Below, piece by piece: positions 25,318 through 37,106 of a stretch of 64,000 bases of DNA (its first letter is position 1; every line of letters starts with the position of its first letter). The DNA is from Panonychus citri (taxonomy: Eukaryota; Arthropoda; Arachnida; Trombidiformes; Tetranychidae): assembly GCF_014898815.1 (NCBI RefSeq), contig NW_026515544.1, forward strand, positions 1 through 64,000, in the 5' to 3' direction. A program made the translations under genes and the position numbers. Under the pieces are notes generated by a model. That model saw only the letters and a list, made by a program, of their open reading frames with translations, was not told the DNA's origin and did no database searches.

Positions 25318-26360
25318 CCTGTTAAATTATTTTTCTTCATTTGGGCGATCCTATCACAATTTATTAATCATAATTATAATAATTGTTGTTCACCTTCAGA
25401 AAGAAAAATTATTTTTCTTTACTTTAACAACAATTTAGTTAATTCCTCTATTATTTTGATTACAATTTGTTTTGTTGAATTTTATTCAATCAATATTTTC
25501 AAATGGTTACAATCAATACTTTTGTAACAATTTGATTCATTGATTGTTAAATTTTTCTTATAATCAATGAACAATCAACTATACGGAAAGAAAAGGAATC
25601 ATCAATTAATCAAATTTTCATCCATAGATTTAATTGTTGACCAAATCTTTTAATTGGTCAGTTAGTTCAGGTCAATCTCGACCCTTATTATTAATCAGTT
25701 GATTAACTTTTCGACTTATTAACTTATTTTATCTGATTAGTTTGATGCAATCAGTTAATCATTTGTTTTCCTTAATTTTTTTTTTACTCAATTAAAATTT
25801 AATAGGGAAAAGTTAATCATTTTGTTTCGTCTTCGAGATTAAATTAAATTTGATCAATTGGTGAAAAGTTTAAATTTAAATTATTGATTTTTAATCATTT
25901 AAGTTGAAAATGTCAATTTCAACTTTGTAATTTAAACCGATACATGATTAAAATTGATAAACTGTCCTTGACATTAAGATGGACGACACAAAGTTTAGGT
26001 TAATTGTTGCAATTAATTAGTAAAAGATTAAATCAGCTGATGGTTTAAGGAAAAAATTGTTTCTAATCATCTAAAAGTAATTAAGTAAAAGACTTAAATT
26101 AAAACGTTTACAAATCTAAAAGTAGGGGATCAGTAAATTGGGCTATTTAATGGTCTACCTTATATGTGTTTAATTGTGATTAACAATATAAATACTAATT
26201 GTGATTAGGAAAAAAATTAAATAAAATTTTTCTCTAAATTGTTTCCACTTTTTGAATTGGAGATTTGCTTTGAGTTTAAGTTGGTTTAAGTTTAATTAAT
26301 TAACTTCAATGTCAACAAGTGTAATCAATCAAAATGATCGTATTTTTAGGTGATTAATCA

Positions 26361-26809
26361 TTAATTTTCTTTTAATTAACTTTGATTCTAATTAGTTGAT
26401 CATTTCTTTCATTTTGATACAAGAAAAAAGTTCAACATGATTAGTTTCCTTTCCTGTTGTTAGATGGCAGCACTTTCGATTTGTTTACATTTTTCACTTC
26501 TTTTTCGGTTTTGTGTTCAAATAATTACTGATTAATTTAGTTCAATAATTGAACTTCAATTGTTTTCCTTCATTGATTAATTGCTGATTAACCTTTTTAA
26601 TCTTATTTCTAGTTAATTGTTCTCTGTTTCTGTTTAAGGATGAATGAACACTTTAGAGGTCCAAAGGATTCCATTGATTTACTTAATCGCGCCTTCGCTG
26701 AGATTGGATTGGATTTACCAACTATTCAATCAGGATGAATTCAATTGATGACGATGATACATTCCTGTTCACCTCTGAATCTGTGGGAGAGGGACATCCA
26801 GGTAAATTA
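26361..26809 (+). pseudogene. Chimeric fragment: SUPT7L 5' flank + SUPT7L 3' part + MAT exon 1
   Basis: Three pieces are joined. (1) 26361-26649 matches the SUPT7L upstream region and its first codons (28925-29184). (2) A jump of about 400 bp at a shared AAC continues at the SUPT7L segment encoding FRGP..IDLLNRAFAEIGLDLP (match to 29584-29669). (3) At a shared TTCAA it switches to S-adenosylmethionine synthase exon 1 with flanks (match to 33029-33113). The SUPT7L-like frame is 31 codons and ends at a TGA overlapping the MAT-like ATG. After the MAT donor site no further MAT exon follows. The sequence is nearly identical to its sources, so the event is recent. I infer microhomology-driven template switching and expect no functional product. 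Confidence 0.85.
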
Positions 26810-27180
26810 TTAACAACTAAATCAATTTGATGATCACAAATTTTTGGTTTGTTTTTGTTTTCAATCTAATTGAATCCATGAAACCAATTGTTTATTTTAA
26901 TTCATCAACATTGTTAACAATAATATCTGATTTATTAAGAGTTTTAATTGTTGAGTAAATTATTATTCTTGTTTTTTATTCACTCGTTTAAATTATTAGG
27001 AAACAAATAATTATGAAAGTAAGTTTGATTTCCTTTCGATTGCAATCTATTGAAATTCAATGATCACGACCAATATTCTGGTCATTCATTTGTTTCAATT
27101 GTTTTTCTCGAGGCAAATGGGAAGTTCAAGATTATCGAGATTTAATCGTTCATTGTTTTATATCATTGTTATTAATCAGC

Positions 27181-28475
27181 GTGTACTCACTATACCTGAA
27201 CGAACCCATGGTTCGGGTCCTGTGTTCATAATTTGGCAGCCGAATAAAGCAAGTTACCTGGTTACAATGGGCTATGATAATACGGTGATAGTTCATGATT
27301 GACATGGAAATAAAATCGATACAATTAATTTACCAGGGTAATTAGAAAAGACGAAACAAACAATCAAGAAAAAGAAATTAAATTATTTTCTATTTTCTTT
27401 ATTGTGCCCAGTCAGTGTACTGGACTTTCATGGAATGTTGAAGGTAATATTTTAGGTGCAATTAGTGGTAAATCACCGATAATTTACCTTTGGGATTCGA
27501 GTGTCCATAAGATGTCTAGAGTTGACACCGATGTTCGTGACATGTTAACCATGTTGGTTTGGTCAAAAAAAGATCATCTTCTTGCCGTTGGAACGAGTAA
27601 AAGAAATTTAAAGGTTAACCTTCATTTTTAACCTTTACCACAATTCAACCTCGAGATACAATTAATTCATCGACAGGTAATAATTGTGTTAGTCTAATTC
27701 TCAATAAGAAGAATCTATTTCTCCTGAGATTAACTGACATGGGAATCTTTATATCATGAGTTTCATGATATTTGAATCGAATAAGTTGAAGCTGCTTTGG
27801 AATTGGTTGATGACCATGAATTACACATTGAATGTGATTCTATATTGGAATCGTTGAAACTTTATTCAGAAGCTACTCAACTTTATGAACAGGGTGGTGA
27901 TGGTGAAAAAGTGGCTAAATTATATTTGTCCGTTCGAAATACACTAAAAGTTGGACAATTGATCGATAAGTTTTCCTTAACTAATGTTGATATTCTTAAT
28001 CAATATGGCCGAATCAAGGAAAGTCAAGGTGATTACAAAGAAGATGTTAAAGCTTATCTAAGCTCTGGATTAACGATTGATTCGGTTCGTCTTCTTCTCG
28101 ATAAGCTTAATCCAAGTGAAGCCGTTAGATTGGTAAAAGATTCTGGTAGTTTAGAAGGAGCTAAAATGATCGCTTGATTTTCCAAAAGATCAACGATATC
28201 GAATCTGCGATTAAATTTCTAATCCTTTCCAAGTGTACCGATGAAGCTTTTAAATTAGCAACTTCAACAGGTAATGTTGATATTTTCGCTAATTTCTTAC
28301 TTGATTTAACTGATTAGCAACAATCAAAAAACAATGAACCATCACTATTAAATCACAACCATCAATATAATCAATATTTTCCAGGCTATTAAATCGTGAA
28401 CCCGTTTGTCCAATGTGTGGATCGACAATTGATATTAAACAATTGGAAACCATTAACGATATTACCAAGTATTAA
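27181..28475 (+). pseudogene. Collapsed WDR19/IFT144 remnant
   Basis: WDR19 (IFT144) is a roughly 1,340-residue IFT-A subunit for retrograde transport in cilia. Here three parts survive in order. (1) The N-terminal WD40 start: VFIIWQPNKASYLVTMG, then HGNKIDTINLPG, then after a GT/AG intron (27338-27410) YLWDSSVHKMSRVDTDVRD, and a scrap near 27690 matching the strand with the KK.LF.L motif. (2) A TPR segment at 27797-28310: EATQLYEQGGDGEKVAKLYL, YKEDVKAY, and SGSLEGAKM followed by AIKFLILSKCTDEAFKLA. (3) The C-terminal zinc motif PVCPMCGSTIDIKQLE. Most of the protein is missing. There are two stop codons at positions where Arg is expected (27301 and in the AKM-IA segment), consistent with CGA to TGA change. 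Introns remain, so it is an unprocessed fragment, not a retrocopy. Confidence 0.75.
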
Positions 28476-28746
28476 ACCCAGAGCATGATAATTAAATCAT
28501 TAAACTAATCACAAATTGCTCAACAACAACAACAACAAAGTTAATTGTTAATTTGGAATTTTATACATAAAATTGAAAACATTAAACTGATCACAATTAA
28601 TAAGAAAAAATAACAATCCCAAACAAAAAGAGATTCATTTTCAATCAACAATTAAATCCTTATAGAAATCATATAAAAAACAGAACCAATTTAATTGTTA
28701 CAATAAAATTTTCTAATTTAATTAAATTGTTCAAAATGAGCAAAAA

Positions 28747-28925
28747 TCAAATATTATAACAATTAGGAAAGTTTTTTATTCCACAATCAGTTGATTATAA
28801 ATTCAGTTCTATGATTATCATGGGTTAGGTTAACAATTTTTTCTTAATCAATATAATTTTCACTGTTAAACAACAATCAATGAAGTAAATTAAACGTTAA
28901 TTACAATTATTGTAAACTGATTTTT
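28747..28925 (+). repeat. Direct repeat with 25139-25317
   Basis: The second copy of the 179-bp repeat. It directly abuts the sequence shared with 26361 onward and forms the upstream region of SUPT7L. Confidence 0.9.
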
Positions 28926-29174
28926 TAATTTTCTTTTAATTAATTTTGATTCTAATTAGTTGATCATTTCTTTCATTTTGATACAAGAAAAAAGTTCATC
29001 TTGATTAGTTTCCTTTCCTGTTGTTAGATGGCAACACTTTCGATTTGTTTACATTTTCACTTTTTTTCGGTTTTGTGTTCAAATTTTAGTTCAATTGTTT
29101 TCCTTCATTGATTAATTGCTGATTAACCTTGTTAATCTTATTTCTAGTTAATTGTTCTCTGTTTCTGTTTAAGG

Positions 29175-29768
29175 ATGAATGAACCTGTTTTTATCAGTCA
29201 TTATGATAAGAAGTTGATCGATATCAATGATCTTCCTGTTGGTAATCCGGTTGTTATTAATACTATTCAATTACTCCGATTGTTAACCAAATTGGATCAA
29301 GCCGGTTCCTCATCTTCATCTTCATCTTCTGATTTTCTTATTTCCTCTGATGATCTTCAATGTTTAGAACTTAAACAAGCTTCTTCTAGTGATGATTATG
29401 ATCACCTATCACGATTCTTAAGTCAAGAATCTGTCCAACAATTGTTGAAACGATCTATCATTCTGATTACTACTCATGCTGGATTCCATGAGACCAGTGA
29501 AAGTATCATTGAGATATTAACCCAAATCACTGGTGATTATCTTAAGAAACTGACACATCTATTAAGATCTTCAGATGATTCCAAACACTTTAGAGGTCCA
29601 AATGATTTCATTGATTTACTTAATCGCGCCTTCGCTGAGATTGGATTGGATTTACCAACTATTCAACATTACGAATCAACTTTAAGATCTTATCGTAATA
29701 CTGTTCACAAAGAAGTAGTTAAAAAGTTAAACATAATTCAACAAAATAATTCTGCAAAATTTAATTGA
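29175..29768 (+). CDS. SAGA subunit SUPT7L / STAF65-gamma homologue
   Basis: A structural subunit of the SAGA histone acetyltransferase that pairs through a histone fold with a TAF-type partner. Single exon, 197 residues. A short N-terminal block (VVINTIQLLRLL) resembles the conserved N-terminal TIQLI motif. A Ser/Asp-rich linker follows. The histone-fold (BTP-type) domain at about residues 85-175 includes SVQQLLKRSIILITTHAGF, ESIIEILTQITGDYLKKLTHL and the final FIDLLNRAFAEIGL..I helix, as in STAF65-gamma. The long acidic C-terminal tail of vertebrate proteins is absent. The start ATG at 29175 follows a conserved duplicated upstream region, which supports it as the true 5' end. The assignment rests on motif spacing recalled from the family, not on a search. 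Confidence 0.75.
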   Translation: MNEPVFISHYDKKLIDINDLPVGNPVVINTIQLLRLLTKLDQAGSSSSSSSSDFLISSDDLQCLELKQASSSDDYDHLSRFLSQESVQQLLKRSIILITTHAGFHETSESIIEILTQITGDYLKKLTHLLRSSDDSKHFRGPNDFIDLLNRAFAEIGLDLPTIQHYESTLRSYRNTVHKEVVKKLNIIQQNNSAKFN

Positions 29769-30048
29769 GTCATGTAAATCTCCTTTTTTTACAAACATAT
29801 TTATATATCTGTAATTGCACATAAGTAGTAGCATGTAGATGAATGGATTCCATCAGGTCTATTGACTGTTTCTATTTGATTTTTCAAAATAGTAATTTAT
29901 CCCTTCCATTTTAACTGTTATCCATTCATCTTTTAAGTATTAATACTTGATCCTTGTAAATGTTCACATTTCCTCTGTAGAGAAGTAGATTGTGAGATCT
30001 TTAAGGAAGGGGCCAAGGAATTGACAGAGAAATTGAAATGGATCCTCT

Positions 30049-31609
30049 TTAAAAAACATGTCTTCTCAATTCACTGTAACCCATTTTGTCCAATGTTGGT
30101 TGAAGTGTTTCCTTGACCATAGCCGGTGGACCACACATCATAATCATCGTATCATCAGCTGGTGGGAACAAACAATCTCGGATCATATTATCATCAACCC
30201 GACCCACTTTGTGTTGCCAACCCTCTTCTGATTTACCTAAAGTGTAATGGATTTTAACTTGGTCGGGAAATCTTGACGCTATTTGGTCCAATTCTTCACG
30301 TAAAAGAATATCATCTGATGTATGATTTGCAAATAGGAATGAAACTTGTGTCTTATCCTCCGGATTTGAAATAATCTCACGTAAAACGGCAAACAAAGGT
30401 GTAAGGCCAGTTCCACCAGCGATCATACCCAATTTATCGTAATGGTATTTAACCAATGGATCAGTTTTCTTTTTCTTAATAAGAAAATCACCATTACCAA
30501 TGTAAATCGCTCTTCCATCAGGACCTCGAATATCAATTGTCTCTCCTATTTTCATACTTTCCAAGTATTGAGACATTTTTCCTCCATTAGGATACTTTGG
30601 GTTTTGGTTAGCAAAATAAACCTGAAAATAATGTAAATGTAACGTGATGAGAAAATATAATTGACATTGATCTACAATACGTTGAATTTGAAATCAATAT
30701 ATTGATTATATCCAATTTAATCATCTTGTTCAGATCATATGAAACTTTCATCATATTGTTTCTCATAACATTAGTGGTTATCTGGATTTATCAAAACCTC
30801 TGACGATTTAATTTGATAACTAAGCTAACATGTAATGGTTTTGTATCCAAATAAGACACAAATTGTTATTAGACTTGAGTACTTGTTGATGAGGTTGATT
30901 GGTAACCATTTTGTCAAGATTTACAATCGATAAGTTGATTTACTCTTCAAAACGAAGATGCCAAAGTCTCTGTTTTAAGCTGTAAGACATCAAGATACTC
31001 ACTTTGATAATGAGATCGAAATAGCCTTTGGTTTCATCGCCAGTGATTGGTGAATAAGGACGAATTACTAAATCGCCGTTGATTTTAGCCGATAGATAAA
31101 TATGTTCACCAGGACCAACACCTAGAACAGAATCTTCCGTAGGTAAACCGAATCTAAAGCGTCGAGTATTCCAATTGATATTCTATACATAAAAAATTAA
31201 AAAGACAATTAGATATCTGACTACCTGATTAACCAGAATTTGACCCATTTTCCTTCAATTCAACAATTGAGGTTCAAAGAGTAAAAGGAAAATAGTAATT
31301 ACCTCTTTACCAAGCAATGGAACTTGATACTTGACATTAGAATCCATCAGTAATCTCTTTTTACTTTTTGATTTACCCTTTTTAATCCATAGAAATATAA
31401 AAATACCAACAATTAATGTAGTAATAGAACCAATTACAGCTGAATTAGCCTTTAAAAAGAAGGAAAAACAAAAATTAATTAGGCCCAAGGATTAGATAGA
31501 AACGAATGACAAAAAATAAGTAAACAAACCAATAAGAAGGGATGAAAACTGAAACTGGGAAACTAATTAATTTATTGTTGACGTTATAATTACTCACCAC
31601 AATTCCCAT
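30049..31609 (-). CDS. NADH-cytochrome b5 reductase
   Basis: A membrane-anchored flavoenzyme that passes electrons from NADH through FAD to cytochrome b5, for fatty-acid desaturation and sterol synthesis at the ER or outer mitochondrial membrane. Exons in gene order are 31609-31598 (MGIV), 31449-31303, 31182-31003 and 30621-30049. All are in phase, giving 303 residues, like vertebrate CYB5R3. An N-terminal membrane anchor spans SAVIGSITTLIVGIFIFLW, followed by a Lys-rich stop. The FAD motif is RPYSPIT and the flavin/GGKMSQYLESM loop is present. The NADH motif is GMIAGGTGLTP and the C-terminal pyridine-nucleotide motif is MCGPP, ending in VF. It converges on SUPT7L, with 280 bp between stops. 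No frame breaks occur. Confidence 0.93.
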
Positions 31610-33038
31610 ATTGGTAAACAATCAACGATGTGACACTAATAATAGAAATTAAATAGAAATCAATTAAAAATGAGGAACAACAATCAAAGTAAAAGTGTAA
31701 ACATCAACTGAGTCTTTCGGTTGAGTAACAAACAGAAAACATATGATGAGACATGAAGAGTACAAGAGATAAGCTGAAAATGAGAAAATGTTGTAATCGT
31801 TATGATGGAAAAGTTAATTAAATTTAATGGAAATATGGATCGTTGATTGTTGATTGTTACCTTGTCACCGAGTTAATTGTTATAACAACAATTTGGATTG
31901 AAACCTTGACTTTGAGTGCGAATTGAGCAGATTGTCAAAGTCTCTTTATGTACTTAAATTGTCGGTACTTAATTGTGACAAAATCAAACATCTACACTTA
32001 ATCAATCACCTTTTTTTAATCATTATCGGGTCAATGATTAGTTTAATCAACGATGGTTACGACTAATGGATTAATCAATCCATTAGAGTATTATGTTAAT
32101 GATTGATTGGTTTTCCTTCACCAATTTGATTAGTATAATTGTTGAAAGAGTAGAAATTAAATTGTAATCACAATTACGATTACGATTCATATAGTTAATT
32201 GTTGATTAGTTTGTTTGTTTTCAATTTCAATGAATGAAAATGATGAGATTATGATTAAAGGAAATTGATCTTTTAATTAACTATTTAAAAACTTTTCTTT
32301 CAACTAATTAACATTTAATTAACTTCCGAGAAAATTAATCGTATCATCTAATTTCATTAAACAAATAACTTATCACTAATTGTTGTTAGTTGATCAATTT
32401 CCTTGTAAATTGATTGTTAAATTGCATTTTCTAATTAAATATTAAATTACTTTGTCTATTAGTCAATTTGCCTTATATGATATTAAGTAACAACAACAAC
32501 AATTAAAGTAGATTAGTTTTCCTCTTTCCAACTTTTTAACAATTAAGGTTCAAGGTAAAAGTTATTCTTTAATTTTAATTGTTATCGGAACAAATTAATT
32601 ATCAGCTAATTCACTTCAAGTACATTCAAGTTGATTGTTGTCGTTGTTAAGATTAAACCAAAGTTCTGAACTAAAGTTAAAACATTAAAACGATATTAAG
32701 TAAATACAATATACGAGCTAATTGACAGTTACGCTGATTTATTGGTAACAATTAAAAATTCATTTTCTAAACAAAATGATTAATTGTAATTAAAGAAAAT
32801 AAATTAACTTCTATTCTTTTCAAACAATAGATGGCGTTGATGGAATTCTTTCTTTCTCAGCATTTCCGAGATGAATTTTCATTTATCTTGTTACTTTTAC
32901 TCCTTAAATCCTCGTGGTGTCTTCATCCTTTGGTCTAATTGTAGTTTTATCTCATTCTTTTATCACAATTGATTAAATTTTTTTCATCTTCTAAATTTTT
33001 TTCTAATTAACAATCAATTTGATCGAATTTCAATCAGG
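31610..33038. other. Divergent intergenic region
   Basis: AT-rich sequence between the divergent reductase and MAT genes, presumably holding both promoters. No TATA box, open frame or repeat that I can defend. Confidence 0.4.
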
Positions 33039-34689
33039 ATGAATTCAATTGATGACGATGGTACATTCCTGTTCACCTCTGAATCTGTGGGAGAGGGACA
33101 TCCAGGTAAATTAGAATTTCTTTTTTTATTATTGTTCTCTTTTTGTTCTCTCTCTCTCTTTCTCTTTCTCTTTTGTTCTCTTTTAATTATTTTACTGTGT
33201 TGTTATTTTTAACCTTTTCTATTTGTGTTATATTGTTCTCTTTGTTGCTATGCACTAATAGATAAACTTTGTGACCAGGTTAGTGATGCTGTTTTGGATG
33301 CTCACCTTGCATTGGATCCATATGCTAAGGTTGCATGTGAGTCTATTAGTAAAACCGGGTTAGTCATGGTTTTTGGCGAGATTACCTCTTCTGCTCACGT
33401 TGATTATCAAGATGTTGTTCGTCAAACAGTTAAACACATTGGATTTGATAGTAGTGATAAAGGTTTCGATTATAAAACTTGTAATGTTCTGGTTGCCATT
33501 GAACATCAAGCTCAAGAAATTTCCCAAGGTGTTTGGACTGATAAAGATGATGAACATTTAGGTGCTGGAGATCAAGGGTTAATGTTTGGCTATGCTACTG
33601 ATGAGACTGAAGAGTGTATGCCTTTAACTGTTGTTCTTTCTCATAAATTGAATGAAAAATTATCTCAACTTAGACGTGATGGTACATTTGCTTGGGCTCG
33701 ACCTGATTCCAAAACTCAGGTTACCTGTGAATATCGTTTCGATAAAGGAGCCGCTATACCATCAAGAGTTCATACTATTGTTATCTCTGTTCAACATTCA
33801 CCAGAGATTGAAATGGATCAACTTAAGAAAGAAATTATGGAAAAGGTGATTAAAGTTGTTATTCCTGACAAATATTTGGATGATAAAACAATCTATCACA
33901 TCAATCCTTGCGGGAAGTTCATCACTGGCGGTCCATTGGTAAGTTGACTATTTAAGTGACTTTTTATTCAGTTAACACGAAAGATATGCTTTTAAATATT
34001 GGATCAATCAATCATTTATTGACATTTTCTCTCTCTCTCTCTCTCTCTCTCTTTTCACCCTCTGTCAGGCTGATGCCGGTCTCACTGGACGTAAGATAAT
34101 CGTCGATACTTATGGAGGTTGGGGTGCTCACGGAGGAGGAGCTTTTTCTGGTAAAGACGCTACCAAAGTAGATCGATCTGGAGCCTATGCCGCTCGATGG
34201 GTCGCTAAATCGCTTGTTAAAAGTGGACTATGCAGACGATGTAGTGTCCAGGTAAATATTAACCGATAACAAGATAATATAAACAAGAGTAATCTGACTC
34301 ATTTAATTAATCGTTGTTCATTCATTAATCTCTTGACATTTAATTAAATCTCTTATTTCATTAATTTAGATCTCATATGCCATTGGTATCTCAGAGCCTC
34401 TTTCAGTTACAGTATTTTCTTATGGAACTTCATCTTTATCGTCAAAACAACTGCATGATATAGTTATGAAAAACTTTGACCTAAGACCTGGAACAATCAT
34501 TAAGTAATTATTTCTCTCCTTAACCACTAGAGAAAATAATTTCAACTTTTTTTCACTAACTTTTTGTTTTCCATTTTTGTTTTCAGGGAATTGGGTCTTC
34601 GAAAACCGATCTTTTCAAAAACGGCAGTTTGGGGTCACTTTGGAAGGGAAGGGTTCCCGTGGGAGGTAGCGAAACAACTTCAACTTTAA
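33039..34689 (+). CDS. Sam-S: S-adenosylmethionine synthase
   Basis: Makes S-adenosylmethionine from methionine and ATP, the methyl donor of the cell (cytosolic tetramer). Exons 33039-33105, 33262-33938, 34069-34251, 34370-34503 and 34587-34689 join in phase to 387 residues, a normal family length. Key motifs are ESVGEGHPDK (ATP/Mg binding), GAGDQGLMFGY (signature 1), RPDSKTQV, DTYGGWGAHGGGAFSGKD (signature 2, with the catalytic Lys) and FGREGFPWE near the C terminus. One oddity is that the usual GGP-Q-G-D loop is GGPLAD here, exactly at the exon 2/3 junction. A (CT)n run sits in intron 2 just before the acceptor. Exon 1 with its flanks is duplicated in the chimera at 26725-26809. Confidence 0.95.
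34028..34052. repeat. (CT)n microsatellite in MAT intron 2
   Basis: A dinucleotide run that also serves as the pyrimidine tract before the exon 3 acceptor. Confidence 0.85.
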
Positions 34690-36034
34690 ATTAAACATCT
34701 TCTGAAATCTTATAACTTTTTTTCACTTTTGCAATAATCTGAATATTGTAACATCTTTTCATTCATTTTTCGGATTAGCAATTATGTTGAATCAATAATT
34801 AAAAAATTGCGCTTAAAATTTTTCATTAGTTTGTTTTTGTTTTCTTGGTTAACTAAGACAATTTTAACCCACAACTAAAAAGTGAGTCAAAGTATAATTC
34901 AACCATTAAGAATAAAAAAACGAAATGACAGTTCGATTAACAATCAATTGTTCAATAATAATATCTAAGAAATTAAGTTTGGAACGTTGAGATTACGGCA
35001 ATGGATTAAAAGAAGAAGAAGAGAATCAAGTTGATTGTTTTCGAGGAAAAAATCGAAAATCAAATTGATGGGAAAACATTGAACGGAAGGAAAAAGTTGC
35101 CAATCATAATCACCAAACAAGATCAATAATCAATCTAATCTGATTAATCTGTTAGAGAATCAAAACTAACCAATAGATGTGAAAATGTTAATTTGATGAC
35201 CAATAGAAAAGAAGATTAAATTTTTCATCTCACTTTTTGTGGTATTTTGAAGAAATTACAATTTGTTTCCCTTGAGATTGTCAACTAATTAGACTCTGTG
35301 GTTGGTCTAATTGTTTGAGAAACAATTTAAACGAAAAGAAATAACATCTTTTGATGAACCTAATTGTCAACAATTAAAAGCCAAGGGAAAGAATTGCAAG
35401 AAAACAAATGAGGGAAAAACAAATGTATGAGTCATGAGCTTTTTAGAACAACAAACAAATACCAATAATTATGTTCGCATGACGATTGGTGAGAAAATGA
35501 TGAGAAGATGATGAAAAAAATGATGATGATTACGAAGAGACAATGTTACAGTTGCGATAAGAAGAAAAGTGTCTCTCTCGTTGCTGGTTCTCCCTCATTC
35601 TCCCTCCAGTCAATTTGTTCTCTTTCAACGAAAGAACAAATTAATTTCCCTCTTCTCTTATCAATGGTTAAGATTGTGAAAAGTTGGAGGGAAAAACAAT
35701 GAGCCTGATCACTTGTTAATCTGCTTATTAAAAAGCCAAACAGTCAATGTGAATCTTAATCAGTTTAATCAAATCTTTTCCCTTACAGTTAATCACCGAG
35801 TAATTTTATTCTATTCTTTTATTTACCTTGTCAACAATTTATTGATTATTCTCTAAATTTTACCTTCTCTCATTAGATAATCTAATCATTTTGTGATTGT
35901 TCGTTTTTCTGCCTTTGATTAGAATTTGATTATTTTTTTTCTCTTCTTCTTCTTCTTTATTGTGTGTTGTGTATCTCCATCTTTAATCTTTGTCTCTCCT
36001 CATCTAATCTTCCATCTAATCTTCTTCTTCTCCA
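34690..36034. other. Spacer upstream of nanos
   Basis: AT-rich sequence. The last 150 bp are CT-rich and probably 5' UTR of nanos. No other feature is supported. Confidence 0.4.
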
Positions 36035-37056
36035 ATGGCAATGGATAGTTTTTCTAAGCGTCGTCCACCCAAATTCTCGGAGCCCATTGATTTCAATCTC
36101 AAGGCTTCTGAATTTTCTCATTCCAATCTACTGGTAGATCGGTTTAATGGACTCTTTTCAAGTGGATGGTCAACCAATGATCAACATGGATTGTTCAATT
36201 TTAGTGGTAATCTAAATTCTACCTCTAATCTTACACCCGCTGGTGAGAATAACAATATTACTAATAATAGTAATAGTGTTAACAACAATTCTAATTGTGG
36301 TACCATTGAGGTACCACTGGTGTTGATGGTAATGGTGGTGGCCTCTATTCTAGTAATTTAACTCATGCAATCAATGGTATTAATTCAAACCCATTTAATA
36401 CCAAAGGATTAAACAGTTATGATTATAACAATCAATGGATCGCTCCACCGAGAAGTTGCCCTCCTATTGGAACCAGGGATTTATTTTCTTCTTTCTCGGT
36501 CACTCCCCGTAATCATATAAATTCAAATCACTTATCAAACACCAATAACAATCAAATTAACTCGCATAATTATAATTCCATCAATCCTGCAACTAATTCC
36601 AACAGAGATAATACCAATAATTATCATAACAATCTTACCACTGGACATCAACAACACTCGACTAATCCAAACACCATCAATAATAATACCAATAATTCCT
36701 TTGGTATTGGTAATAATAACAATCATCATTCTATGGTCAATAGTAGTTATAATAACTCTGATAATTCATTGGCTGCTAACAGTACTTTAAATGGTCTTCA
36801 AGCTTCTTATGTTCCACCAAGGGTTCGTCGACGTAATCCAACTTGCACCGAGTGTGTTTTCTGTAAAAACAATGGTCATCCACCGGCATTTTACAAGAGT
36901 CACATTCTCAAATGTCCAGAGGGTAACATTATCTGTCCTGTTCTTCGCTGTTACAATTGTCCCATTTGTCAGAATGGCGGTGGAGCAAAAGCTCATACAC
37001 TTCGATATTGCCCATGGAATAAACCATCATTCTGGCAACGCAATAATCGACCTTAA
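36035..37056 (+). CDS. nanos: Nanos, RNA-binding translational repressor (one frame break)
   Basis: A germline and posterior determinant that acts with Pumilio to repress and deadenylate target mRNAs in the cytoplasm. Single exon of about 340 codons. The C terminus carries the double CCHC nanos zinc finger (36838-37008): CVFCKNNGH, then H-x4-LKCPEGNIICP, LR.YNCPICQ, and AHTLRYCP. The N terminus and middle are low-complexity, Asn/Ser-rich. The first frame closes at 36361 and the zinc-finger frame is open through the same area. Both agree if a single G is missing in the GAGGT at about 36310, where neighbouring sequence has GGTACC twice. No splice sites fit there. I therefore treat it as one gene with a likely 1-bp sequence error. 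The Asn-rich region is typical of fast-evolving nanos N termini. Confidence 0.88.
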
Positions 37057-37074
37057 ATCCCGATTCAATTTTCC

Positions 37075-37106
<32 letters not shown>

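Noticed and set aside
36298..36330. Possible intron inside nanos to explain the frame change
   Set aside because: No GT/AG pair of workable size fits. One missing G restores the frame without loss of sequence.
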